DNA of 64,000 nt from assembly GCA_951812525.1 (NCBI GenBank), contig OX638316.1:1832630-1896629 (forward strand). The letters run 5' to 3'. Made by a program: the position numbers and the translations under genes. This stretch comes from an uncultured Poribacteria bacterium (GTDB taxonomy: Bacteria > Poribacteria > WGA-4E > WGA-3G). How positions within the stretch are numbered: position 1 is the first letter of the stretch; each line of letters starts with the position of its first letter. The notes under the pieces are model-generated. The model ran no database searches. It was given only the letters and a program-made list of their open reading frames with translations, and was not told where the DNA came from. Positions 47,693 to 57,000 of the stretch are shown in pieces.

Positions 47693-48271
47693 ATGGCAAA
47701 AAACTTAGAATTTAAGGCACAGTGTCAGTCGCTTGATAGTTTCTATGCAAAGCTGACGGATCTGAATGCGATGCACCGTGAAACTGTGTATCAAACCGAT
47801 ACCTATTTTTATGTGCCAGCAGGAACAGACCGTGCAATATCGGAAACGTGTGAACCGCGCCTAAAACTGCGTGAGGTTGACGAGATGCCTGAAGCGTGGC
47901 TTATCTATTATGAACGTCCGAATCAAGACGTTTCGCGCTACAGTCAGTACCAACTCTGCGTAATTACCGAACCATCAACCTTCAAAAATTTACTAACCGC
48001 CGCACTCGGAATCAAAACGATTGTAAGAAAACAGCGAGAGCTTTGGATGTTCAATAACACGCGTATCCACCTTGATAGGGTGGATGATTTGGGACAATTC
48101 ATTGAACTGGAGACGATGTTCCAAGGACAAACCGAAACCGAAGCGATAGACGAACATCAACACGTTAAAACCACACTGCACTTGGAAACTACCGACCCAG
48201 TTGCTGTTTCCTACAGCGATCTTGTTATGCAAACGCAAAAATATTGTGCCTCGGTAAGCACGGTTTCCTAA
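47693..48271 (+). CDS. CYTH-domain protein (class IV adenylate cyclase/triphosphatase-like)
   Basis: 192 residues. CYTH tunnel strands: NLEFKAQC (the ExExK motif with Asn in first position), TDTYFYVP, RLKLREVD, LIYYERP, VRKQRELW, IHLDRVDDLGQFIELET. The family acts on triphosphates such as ATP, thiamine triphosphate or polyphosphate. The last few codons and the stop (TCGGTAAGCACGGTTTCC then TAA) are part of a dispersed palindrome, so the C-terminus has been reset by the repeat. A weak ribosome site precedes the ATG. Confidence 0.78.
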   Translation: MAKNLEFKAQCQSLDSFYAKLTDLNAMHRETVYQTDTYFYVPAGTDRAISETCEPRLKLREVDEMPEAWLIYYERPNQDVSRYSQYQLCVITEPSTFKNLLTAALGIKTIVRKQRELWMFNNTRIHLDRVDDLGQFIELETMFQGQTETEAIDEHQHVKTTLHLETTDPVAVSYSDLVMQTQKYCASVSTVS

Positions 48272-48318
48272 CCGTGCCGATCAGAAAGTCGATTTAATTC
48301 TAAAATCTACTATAATTT
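48250..48318 (+). repeat. Dispersed palindrome overlapping a gene end, with AATTCTAAAATCTACTATA block
   Basis: CGGTAAGCACGGTTTCC and AACCGTGCCG form the hairpin (48251-48280); AATTCTAAAATCTACTATA follows at 48296-48314. Same two-part build as 25277-25353 and 59089-59150. The first part is read as the C-terminus of the CYTH protein. Confidence 0.8.
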
Positions 48319-48356
48319 CCGTGACACCTATCTCATAAAAGCGGGAGGAGTTCAAA

Positions 48357-48554
48357 ATGAACGGTTCGATGTATCAAAAGATTTTTGAAGCCTGCAAGGA
48401 CGTGGGTAGTGCGAGACGGAACAAACTCCTGAGGATTTACTTACACATTCCGTCGTTACCGGCATTGCGAGCGATTCGGTCGTCTTTGGTGGAACTAAAA
48501 GGAAAGTCAAAGCGTAGAAATGGTAGGGACGTACGTTCACCGAAAGAGAAATAA
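48357..48554 (+). CDS. Small basic protein of unknown function
   Basis: 65 residues with GGGAGGAG seven bases upstream of the ATG. Very basic (pI high) with RRNKLLRIYLHIPSLPALRAIR in the middle and a Lys/Arg-rich tail. Could bind nucleic acid. No family recognised; the good ribosome site is the main support. It comes just after a dispersed repeat. Confidence 0.45.
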   Translation: MNGSMYQKIFEACKDVGSARRNKLLRIYLHIPSLPALRAIRSSLVELKGKSKRRNGRDVRSPKEK

Positions 48555-48634
48555 CGTACTGCTTGTGTCATGATTCGGAAGGACACATTAACGACGCGGT
48601 TTTTCTCTCCCAACGCGGTTCCAATAAAAATTTC

Positions 48635-49582
48635 TCACAAGCGTTCCTGAATCGCCTGCACCAAAAGCGGTATCATCAGCTCATGATGTCCCGTGAACGT
48701 ATAGCCCTTCCCACCCATCTCCGTCGGTCGTCTGACAACATTCTCCACAGGACGATATTGCTGATTCATGTCGAAATTGGCAGCTGTGAAGTGAGACACT
48801 GTTTGTCCCAGATTTCGAGCGATCGTTAGTGCTTTGAGGAAAACCTCAGGCAGGATCACCGCTGAACCCAAATTCAGCACGACCCCACCGCCTTCCAGCT
48901 CTTTTACCAGTGCTGTTAACAACCGAAAGTCAGTGAAACTCGCCGCGCCAATAGCGGCACCATCCGCAGTTGGGTGCTGATGAATAATATCTGTGCCGAT
49001 AGCAACGTGCACGGTGATTGGCACATCGTGTTGGATACCGCTCGCAAGGAGACTATACGCCTTATAGGGTGCGTCCATCTCTACAAGCTGCTTACCCAAC
49101 GCTTCACCTATGCCGATACCCGTATCCGCAGCGTGCTGAATTGCTGCGTTCATCAATCCACCCGTTTCCTCCCACATCCCGAATTGTCCGGTTTGGAGAT
49201 ACGCGGAGACATCCTCCGAGGTTTCTCCGATGAGAGCGATCTCGAAGTCGTGGATGCTACTCGCACCATTAAAGGCAAACCCTGTAATCACACCACGCTT
49301 TGCCAAAGCAATTAGAAGCGGACTCAATCCACACTTGATAACATGCCCACCCATCATCACGATGACCGGTTTCCCGTTCTGATGCGCTCCAACAATGTCA
49401 TCGACGAGTGCCAAGAAATCTGGTGCCGTGAGAATGTTCGGGAGGCTCGCTAAAAATGCGGAAATATCCGTCTCTGGTTCTGACAGTGTCGCGAAGTCTT
49501 GAACAGAGACTTTGTTGATACGCTCCTGAAGCGGATAGGTCGTCACAGAAGACATATCAACCGGTTTCCAAGGTTTTTTCAT
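48635..49582 (-). CDS. Deoxyhypusine-synthase-like protein
   Basis: 315 residues. NAD-type fold with motifs VMMGGHVIKCGLSPLLIAL, FNGASSIHDFEIALIGETSEDV and GQFGMWEETG; the first two blocks resemble bacterial deoxyhypusine synthase-family proteins. Bacteria have no hypusine, so a related polyamine or other reaction would be expected. The start overlaps the end of the O-antigen ligase gene by 26 bases, so the two are translationally linked. Family assignment is from memory of the motifs and is only moderately sure. Confidence 0.6.
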   Translation of the reverse strand: MKKPWKPVDMSSVTTYPLQERINKVSVQDFATLSEPETDISAFLASLPNILTAPDFLALVDDIVGAHQNGKPVIVMMGGHVIKCGLSPLLIALAKRGVITGFAFNGASSIHDFEIALIGETSEDVSAYLQTGQFGMWEETGGLMNAAIQHAADTGIGIGEALGKQLVEMDAPYKAYSLLASGIQHDVPITVHVAIGTDIIHQHPTADGAAIGAASFTDFRLLTALVKELEGGGVVLNLGSAVILPEVFLKALTIARNLGQTVSHFTAANFDMNQQYRPVENVVRRPTEMGGKGYTFTGHHELMIPLLVQAIQERL

Positions 49583-51158
49583 TTATTTCATCCTTCGAGA
49601 GTTGTACGTAAAAGATTATACCGATAATAAACCAGAAAAGCAACACTGTACGTTGATGTAGGATGTTATCTGCAAGCCCGTAAATGAGTGCCGAGATTAG
49701 AAATCCACTTGCACCAATAAAGGTTCCCATATCCCAAAGATCATTTCCTTTCTGTATAGCAAGCACCGATCGGCAGATGATCACAACCATCCACACAAAC
49801 AGCATCAGTGACGGAACACCGTGCTCAGCGGCAATGTGCAGATAGATGTTGTGGGCGTGATAAGGTGTGTCGTATTGTTCGGGCGGTCCATTGAGTTGAT
49901 ACTCATAGCGAAATCTGCCCGGTCCAATGCCGGTGAGTGGGTGCTGCCGGATAAATTGAAGCGATGTTCGCCACCACTGTGGTCGTTCGCTCATAAACCC
50001 CACCGGATGCGTAAGCATCGTCTGAAAGCGTCCCTTAATATGCCGCGGAACGGTGTCAATTATCGCCTGCCGGGTGTTCGTATTCAGAAATAGCACGCAG
50101 AACACAACACTCATTAAAGCCAGTGCTAATAAACCGTGCTTCCATGGAATAGTTGCGGATAGCATGCTGATGGCGACATAAAATCCGATGAAGATCGCTG
50201 CAACAGCAACGCTCACCCACGCAGCACGCGTCAAAGTCAGCACAAGATTCGCGCTCATCAACACTAATATTATGCCGATTACCAAAGTTTTCCATATTGC
50301 ACTGGATTTCAATGTATCATTCATTGTTGCCCGTTTTGAGCGGGAAGTCAAGCTCTGGAGACTCTCCCTAAAGCCACCGGCGAAGTAGCCCATGACGAAT
50401 GGGAGACTGAGGGCAAGATATGCGCCAAGGTCGTTCGGCATCTTGAATGTCCCAGTGAGACGCTGCTCAATCATATACACCATGAGGTGCGCCTCACCCA
50501 TGCGAACTGTGTAGCGTCTATCTCTCGCCGGATCGTCAATACGCCATTCGTTGGGATGCACCGAAGGTTTTCTGTCCGTGACATGGAAAGCCGTTTCGGA
50601 GAGTGGCACACGGCATGTGCGCAGTTCGGTGCGTAATTCGTCCGAAAATCCGTCTCCAGCAGCGAACTCCTCCTGAAATTGCAATCCAATCCGCCCCATA
50701 AAGTCCATCCCTAAACGGGTGTCGTTCGCGTAGTACCAGAGTCCAAGCGCAGAAGAGATACCGGCTGCGGCGATAAAGGCGATGATCACATGTCGCCACC
50801 GCGTCTCCAAGCGGCTATGGACAACCGCGTAGAAGAGCAGAATTGCGCGGAGTAATTTCCAAAAATAACCGAGGCTACTCGTCGAAGGATGCGGCGCGAA
50901 GAGTGATGCTATCAACGCCAATCCTAAAAACAGTGCTATGGGAAGGTCAAGTGGTGTCCGTTGCCAACCGATTTTCCGCTCTAAAATCATGCGTCCCACC
51001 CATCCGAATAGGACAAGCGAAAGCCCGATGTTAAGGAACGCCGTTGAATAACCGAAGGGTAGGGATAGAACAAAGACTATGAATCCGATATAAGATGCGG
51101 TATCAAAGACTTTTGCCGGTGTAAACCGTGTGCAGAATGGAAACTTCAGTTCTGGCAT
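49557..51158 (-). CDS. O-antigen ligase/polymerase family membrane protein
   Basis: 533 residues, about eleven or twelve membrane helices. The long periplasmic loop ends in TGIGPGRFRYEY and the signature AHNIYLHIAAEHG (H-N-x-x-L), typical of WaaL/Wzy enzymes that join or polymerise O-chains on the outer face of the inner membrane. An extra loop of about 70 residues after the fourth helix (about 165-235) is unusual. Neighbouring polysaccharide genes are absent. Confidence 0.85.
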   Translation of the reverse strand: MPELKFPFCTRFTPAKVFDTASYIGFIVFVLSLPFGYSTAFLNIGLSLVLFGWVGRMILERKIGWQRTPLDLPIALFLGLALIASLFAPHPSTSSLGYFWKLLRAILLFYAVVHSRLETRWRHVIIAFIAAAGISSALGLWYYANDTRLGMDFMGRIGLQFQEEFAAGDGFSDELRTELRTCRVPLSETAFHVTDRKPSVHPNEWRIDDPARDRRYTVRMGEAHLMVYMIEQRLTGTFKMPNDLGAYLALSLPFVMGYFAGGFRESLQSLTSRSKRATMNDTLKSSAIWKTLVIGIILVLMSANLVLTLTRAAWVSVAVAAIFIGFYVAISMLSATIPWKHGLLALALMSVVFCVLFLNTNTRQAIIDTVPRHIKGRFQTMLTHPVGFMSERPQWWRTSLQFIRQHPLTGIGPGRFRYEYQLNGPPEQYDTPYHAHNIYLHIAAEHGVPSLMLFVWMVVIICRSVLAIQKGNDLWDMGTFIGASGFLISALIYGLADNILHQRTVLLFWFIIGIIFYVQLSKDEINEKTLETG

Positions 51159-51298
51159 AGATATAGAGCCACTAAAAAAATTATTGGAAAATTCGACGAG
51201 ATGTAATACAATGATTTATAATCAGAGAATCCAAGCATGTATAGCAAAAATCGCGATTGCATTAATCGCGTAAGAATATTTACTAAGGGGGTTCCACC

Positions 51299-52495
51299 AT
51301 GCGCTTTAAATCCAACCTTATTGTGTCCCTTCTTGCATTTTGTCTCATAAGTCTGCTTTCCACGCCGTCTGCTTCTGCTTTCATTGAGCGCGAATATACA
51401 ATTCGTGAGGTCGTTAATGCCTGTACAAACATCGTCTTCGGCGAAGTAAAGAGTGTTGACAAGAGACGATTGCGTGGCGTTATTACCATCAAAAAAGATG
51501 TCAAAGGGAAAAGTGATCTCAAAGAAATCAAAATGAACTTCGCCACTGGGCATTACAAACCCGGCACCTCACCAGAAAAGCTTGCAAGCCTACTGAAACC
51601 CAAAATGCCCATCATTGTTTTCTATCGCGAACATTACGGCATTGATAGTATGTGCTATGTTGACAACACGTGGTTTCAGATGCGGGCATATCGCGGCGGG
51701 TATGGTGGTTCTTGGTGGACCTTTACGCACATTGACCCGATGATGTCGCGCACGTATGATGGCAAAACGAAGGCATTCCAGAAAATTGTTCTCGACATAT
51801 TAGCTGGTAAAATGTGGGTTAACGCCCCGAAGAATGCAGTAAAAGTCTTGGTCCTAACGGGAAACAGCACACATCCGACTTGGAGCCAGACCCCTGTTTA
51901 TACCAACACAGCAACTTATGAATATCACGCCCTACGATCCGTGAAAGATGTCAGAAAACGTCCCGTTGTACACGAACTCACCAAAGCACATGCCCTCCCA
52001 CAATTGGAAAACGCCGATGTCTTGTGGATTGGATACGAAGAAATTTCAAGTTACGGGCACTACCTCCTTTCGGGTGAAGCAGAGAAAAAGATTAAAGCGT
52101 TCGTGAAAAACGGCGGTATTGTTATCGTTGCAGGGCAGGACAGCAGTGACGAAAAACCGTGCGAAACCGGATGGCTACAAGGGAAATTGAAGGGTATTGA
52201 AAGCCCACCCACCCAGAAATTCGTCGTTACGGAAGAAGGCAAAGATCTCTTCTCTATACCTAACCAAATTAAGTCAGGAAACATTTTTATTGATGATGCA
52301 TGGACAAACTGGAATCGCCGCGATGAGATTTTCGCAACCACCGAGGATAAAAAGGAATTGGTTGTCGGTGCGAGACAATACGGCAAGGGTTTGTATATCA
52401 TCACCAGCCTTCGCAACGATAGCCAATATACAACCGCGATGAACAAGAAACTCATAGAGAATATCATGCACTATGCTGTTGGCAAAATCAAATAA
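51299..52495 (+). CDS. Secreted protein of unknown function
   Basis: 398 residues. Signal peptide (LIVSLLAFCLISLLSTPSASA). N-terminal domain (about 28-170) with CTNIVFGEVKSV and IIVFYREHYG; the C-terminal part (about 180-398) has VKVLVLTGNSTHPTW, then VLWIGYEEIS, then KNGGIVIVAGQDSS and GKGLYIITSLRND. That part resembles a class I glutamine amidotransferase-like or ThuA-like fold without a seen catalytic Cys. The ATG follows AAGGGGG. Divergent from the O-antigen ligase gene. Confidence 0.7.
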   Translation: MRFKSNLIVSLLAFCLISLLSTPSASAFIEREYTIREVVNACTNIVFGEVKSVDKRRLRGVITIKKDVKGKSDLKEIKMNFATGHYKPGTSPEKLASLLKPKMPIIVFYREHYGIDSMCYVDNTWFQMRAYRGGYGGSWWTFTHIDPMMSRTYDGKTKAFQKIVLDILAGKMWVNAPKNAVKVLVLTGNSTHPTWSQTPVYTNTATYEYHALRSVKDVRKRPVVHELTKAHALPQLENADVLWIGYEEISSYGHYLLSGEAEKKIKAFVKNGGIVIVAGQDSSDEKPCETGWLQGKLKGIESPPTQKFVVTEEGKDLFSIPNQIKSGNIFIDDAWTNWNRRDEIFATTEDKKELVVGARQYGKGLYIITSLRNDSQYTTAMNKKLIENIMHYAVGKIK

Positions 52496-52564
52496 AATAC
52501 CGACTGCTGACCGCTATAGCTGAAATCTCTCTAAGAAGGAATTTTCCGACTCATAACCCATAAC

Positions 52565-53764
52565 TCACCTAAACTTTGCTACCACCAAGGTAATGTCATC
52601 GTTCGTACTTTCGCCTTGTTGGTAGGCTTGGAGGTCAGACAGGATCTCGGACTTGATCACCTCTGGAGACAGATGGCGATTTTTGGAAATTAGTGCTTTG
52701 AGACGCTCCAGCCCGTACATTTCAGCGTTCGGGTTGAATGCTTCCGTAATGCCATCTGAATACAAGACAAGTAGATCACCCGGATGCCACGCCATTTCGG
52801 TGCTGTGATATTGTGCTGGTGGTTGAAAAATGGAAATACCGACCGGCAGAAATGAGGATTCTAATTCGAGTGGTTCCTTACCTTCACCGTTGCCACTGTT
52901 TGGTTCGGCACGGTAGAGCAGCATCTGTGGATGTCCGGCATTGGCGTATTCCAATCGATTGTCCGGATGAATGATCAGATAACAGCAGGTCATATAGATA
53001 AAGGCTTGCGAATCTTCTTCTGTGACCCGTGTAATAGCCTTCATGACTTCTGGTACGGAAGCGTCAAAGCGAATCTGCGTTTGCAAACAGCTTTTGGTCA
53101 TTGCCGCTACCATCGCTGAGTGGTATCCGTGTCCCATAACATCGCCGATGAAAATAGCGACACGGTTTTCGGTGAGTTCGAGATAGTCGTAATAATCGCC
53201 GCCGACACTATTAGCGGGTTGACAGTACCCAGCAGTACTGACGCGAGGATGTGAAATTTCTTGGTTCGGGAGGAGGGACTGTTGGACTTCAGCGGCGAGA
53301 CGCATTGATTCTTCTTGTGCGATATCTTTGCGAATAGCATTCATCTGAACCTCAAGATCACGGCGGATCTTTTCGTTGAGAACCCGAAACAGACCGAGAC
53401 CAATTTGCGGCTCGCGTGCCATCGCATTGTAGAAATCGTTTCGGGTGATCCGCAGAAACTGGGTCGGTCTCACTGTTTTGGCTGTAGCGCTCCGCGGTTT
53501 GTTGTCAATCAGAGCGATTTCGCCGAGACAGTAACCCTTCTCATCGAGGAGTATGACCTCGGTGTCTGCCTTAATAATGCTGACTTTACCATCAACTATC
53601 AGATAAAGCGAATCGCCTTCGTCCCCCTCCTCAAATAGCATGGATCCCGCAGGATAAGCAACTTCGGTTGCAATCTGAGAGATCGCTTTTAATTCGGCTT
53701 CTGGAATTTCCGAGAAAAGTATCGTTTTTTGTAAAAATTGTAACTTATCTTTTTCTGCTAACAT
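52565..53764 (-). CDS. Cyclic-nucleotide-binding/SpoIIE-type PP2C serine phosphatase
   Basis: 399 residues. N-terminal cNMP-binding domain (about 10-125) with LFEEGDEGDSLYLIVDGKVSI and a GEIALID-PRSATAK phosphate-binding cassette. A linker helix (LAAEVQQSLLPNQEI) leads to the PP2C/RsbU domain with GGDYYDY, IGDVMGHG, YSDGITE and NDDITLVV, which hold the metal-binding Asp residues. Likely frees an anti-sigma antagonist in a partner-switching pathway; no anti-sigma factor or antagonist gene is near. Divergent from the ElbD-like gene. The ATG lacks a strong ribosome site. Confidence 0.92.
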   Translation of the reverse strand: MLAEKDKLQFLQKTILFSEIPEAELKAISQIATEVAYPAGSMLFEEGDEGDSLYLIVDGKVSIIKADTEVILLDEKGYCLGEIALIDNKPRSATAKTVRPTQFLRITRNDFYNAMAREPQIGLGLFRVLNEKIRRDLEVQMNAIRKDIAQEESMRLAAEVQQSLLPNQEISHPRVSTAGYCQPANSVGGDYYDYLELTENRVAIFIGDVMGHGYHSAMVAAMTKSCLQTQIRFDASVPEVMKAITRVTEEDSQAFIYMTCCYLIIHPDNRLEYANAGHPQMLLYRAEPNSGNGEGKEPLELESSFLPVGISIFQPPAQYHSTEMAWHPGDLLVLYSDGITEAFNPNAEMYGLERLKALISKNRHLSPEVIKSEILSDLQAYQQGESTNDDITLVVAKFR

Positions 53765-54022
53765 TGTCTATTGAGCCTTTGACTTTTTGTAGAAAATGTG
53801 TTAAAATGTGGGCAACGATTACCTCTGGACTATGGCGGGTTGGCGTGCTGAGTGCAAGTACGCAATTTACATTGCGATGCTGACTCAACTGCAAACAACA
53901 CCCTATAGCGGCATTTACCGAAAGATTAGACGAAATTTAAAAATATAAGTTGAAGGCAATAGAAGAGATCGCTACCTCGCACTATACGTCCAAATATCTA
54001 TCATGGCACTGAAAAGGAAATT

Positions 54023-57000
54023 ATGTCAATAACTGATTTTTTTCGAGGGAAAGTTCTGCTCATTACCGGTGGCACCGCGTTTTTAGGTCAGCCGATGTTG
54101 GCGAAAATTTTGACCGCACTGCCCGACGTCCAGAAGATTTATCTCCTCATCCGAAGCCGTACCGATACGACCGGGAAGCACGCCTCCGCTCAAGAGCGAT
54201 TAGAAAATGAACTTCTCGCCTCAGATGTTTTCGCGTCTCTCCGTCGCTTGCACGGCGAAAATTTTGATGCTTGGGCGCAACAGAAACTAACAGCCGTTGA
54301 AGGCGACCTCACCCACGAACACCTCGGCTTCAGCGATGCCGAATACCAACGACTCCAAAGCGAAGTACAGATCTTCATTAACGTCGCAGGACTCGTGGAT
54401 TTCGACCCACCTTTCGATGCCTCTTTGTGGGGAAACGCACTTGCCGCTAAGCATGTCGTCAACTTCGCAAAGGGTTGTCAAGATGCCGTATTCCTGCATG
54501 TCTCAACAGCGTACGTTTGCGGAGCCAAGCCGGGACAGGTGTCTGAAGAATTACCACTCCCCTATGAACAATACGCCGCACAGCATCAGGAAAAGACCGG
54601 AATTGCTATTCCACAGACGCTCTCCGAAGAGGTCGAAGAACTGCTATCTCTGAGTGCCGCTATCCATGCCGAAGCCGATGCCCCTGAAAATCTCCAATAT
54701 GTCCAGCAGGAAGCCGAGGAGCAGAGAAAAGGGACTCGAAAGGGACTCGACGCGCTGATCGAGGAACTAAAGGCGGAATGGCTTGAGAATCGTTTGGTTG
54801 AGGCAGGATTAGAACACGCACGCTCGCGCGGATGGAACGATACCTATACCTACATGAAATTTCTCGCTGAGCAGATGGTAATGGAATTGCGCGGCGACCT
54901 CCCTACAGCGATTGTGCGACCCTCGATTATTGAGAGTAGTTTTGATGAACCTGAACCTGGATGGCTCGGAAAGTTTCGGATGTCGGAACCCTTGATTGTC
55001 GGTTTCGGGAAAGGACGGCTTCCAGACTTCCCCGCTGATCCAGATATAATTCTTGATATTATTCCCGTTGATTTTGTTGTGAACGCTATGTTAGCAGCTG
55101 CCGAGGCAACAGCAAAACGCCGGGGCATTGAGGTGTATCACGTCGCAACCGGAACGCAGAACCCGCTCTACTTTCGCGGTATCTTCGAGGCGACCTACGA
55201 CTACTTCACCAAAAACCCAATGCTGGAAAATGGGAAACCCGTCGCAGTGCCTATCTGGAAATATCCGAGTTTAGAGGAATTTCAACAGAAACTCGACAGT
55301 CGTATGCGTCTTATTGATATTACCACGGCGGTGCTCGGACGACTGCCGATCCGTGCTGCCAAACGGAAACGCCGCCAACTTAGCCTGAAGCAGAGCGGGG
55401 TCAAAGCTCTTCTGCATTACATCAGAATCTATGCACCCTACACGCGAACCAACTTTGAGTTTGAAACCAAGAAGATGCAAGGGCTTTATGATGCGCTTTC
55501 ACCTACCGAACAGCAACGCTTTAACTTCGATGTCTCGAAAATCCACTGGAAACGATATTTCCAGGAGATCCATATCCCCGGTATCAAGCGACATGTGTTA
55601 AAGATTGAAGACGGTACAGCCAGTGACTCGGAAACTGGTGCCGCACGTTCCGCTGCGACAAAATCGAGCAAGGCGGACGCACAAGACGAATCCGAGGAGT
55701 CTGTTACGCCGTTTGAACGGATTGACCCGAAAACAATCGTAGATCTGATTAAGATACAGGCATCGCGAATCCCCGATAGAATCGCTCTACAGATGGCAAG
55801 CGAGGATGGATGGGAAGAGTATACGTATGCGGAGACCTATGAGTTGTCGCGTCAAGTCGCCTGGCGGTTATGGGAAAGCGGTTTACGTGAAGGCGACCGC
55901 GTGGTGTTAGTCTCTGAGAACCAACCCGAATGGTGCATCGCTTACCTTGCAGCCGTTCAGATTGGCATCGCTGTAGTCCCGCTTGATGCCCAAACCTCTG
56001 AACACGAGGTTTTAGCAATTGCCGCATTCACTACGGCGAAATCAATTTTAGCGTCCGATGCCGTTTTAGAGAAGTCCGGTGCGGCTTTATCAGCAGCAGC
56101 GGCGATGCTACAAAACATCAATAACAACTGCGAGCTCGTAGGTACCGAACTCTCGGAGCACCATGAAATTCCCGCCGATTTTCCAAATGTAGAAATATCT
56201 CCTGATACCGTCGCCTCCATTATCTTCACGATGGGGACTACCGTTGATGCTAAGGGTGCTATGCTCACGCACGGTGGCTTCCTCTCTAACGTGCAAGCGG
56301 TCGCAAAAGCACTCCCACCGACAGACACAGAGCGTATCTTGTCGGCACTCCCACTTTATCACGCTTTGAGCTTTTCGTGCAGCCTCTTGATGGCACTCTA
56401 CAGCGGCACAACCGCGACATACGTCAATGCCCTCCGTCCAACGACACTTCTGAAGACGATGCGTGAGGCGAAAACAACCGCCTTTATCGGCGTTCCACGT
56501 CTCTTTCAGCTCCTCCAAGGCACAATTGAACGGCAGGCGGCACGAGAAGACACACCCGGTGAAACTTTAGCAGAAAAGGCAAAAGCGGTTATGGGCGGCG
56601 AGATTCGCGTGCTTGTGAGCGGTGGTGCCTCGCTCTCCGATGCGATTTATGACGGATTCCAAAAGCTGGGCATGACGATTTACCAAGGCTACGGTATGAC
56701 TGAGACTGCACCTGTCCTCACTGTCAACCCTTACCAGAAGAGCAGGCGACGCTCTGTCGGACCGGCGGTGGAAGGTGTGGATCTCAAGGTTGAAAATCCA
56801 GATGGCGATGGGGTTGGGGAAATCATCGCTAAGGGACCGAGTACGATGAAGGCGTACTATCAAAACCCGACCGCCACAGCAGAGGCTATCCGCGACGGTT
56901 GGCTCTATACAGGCGACCTCGGTTATATGGACACTGACGGCTACCTCTATCTTACTGGACACTGCAAGGACGTTATCGTTCCTGCTTCTGGGAAAAATGT

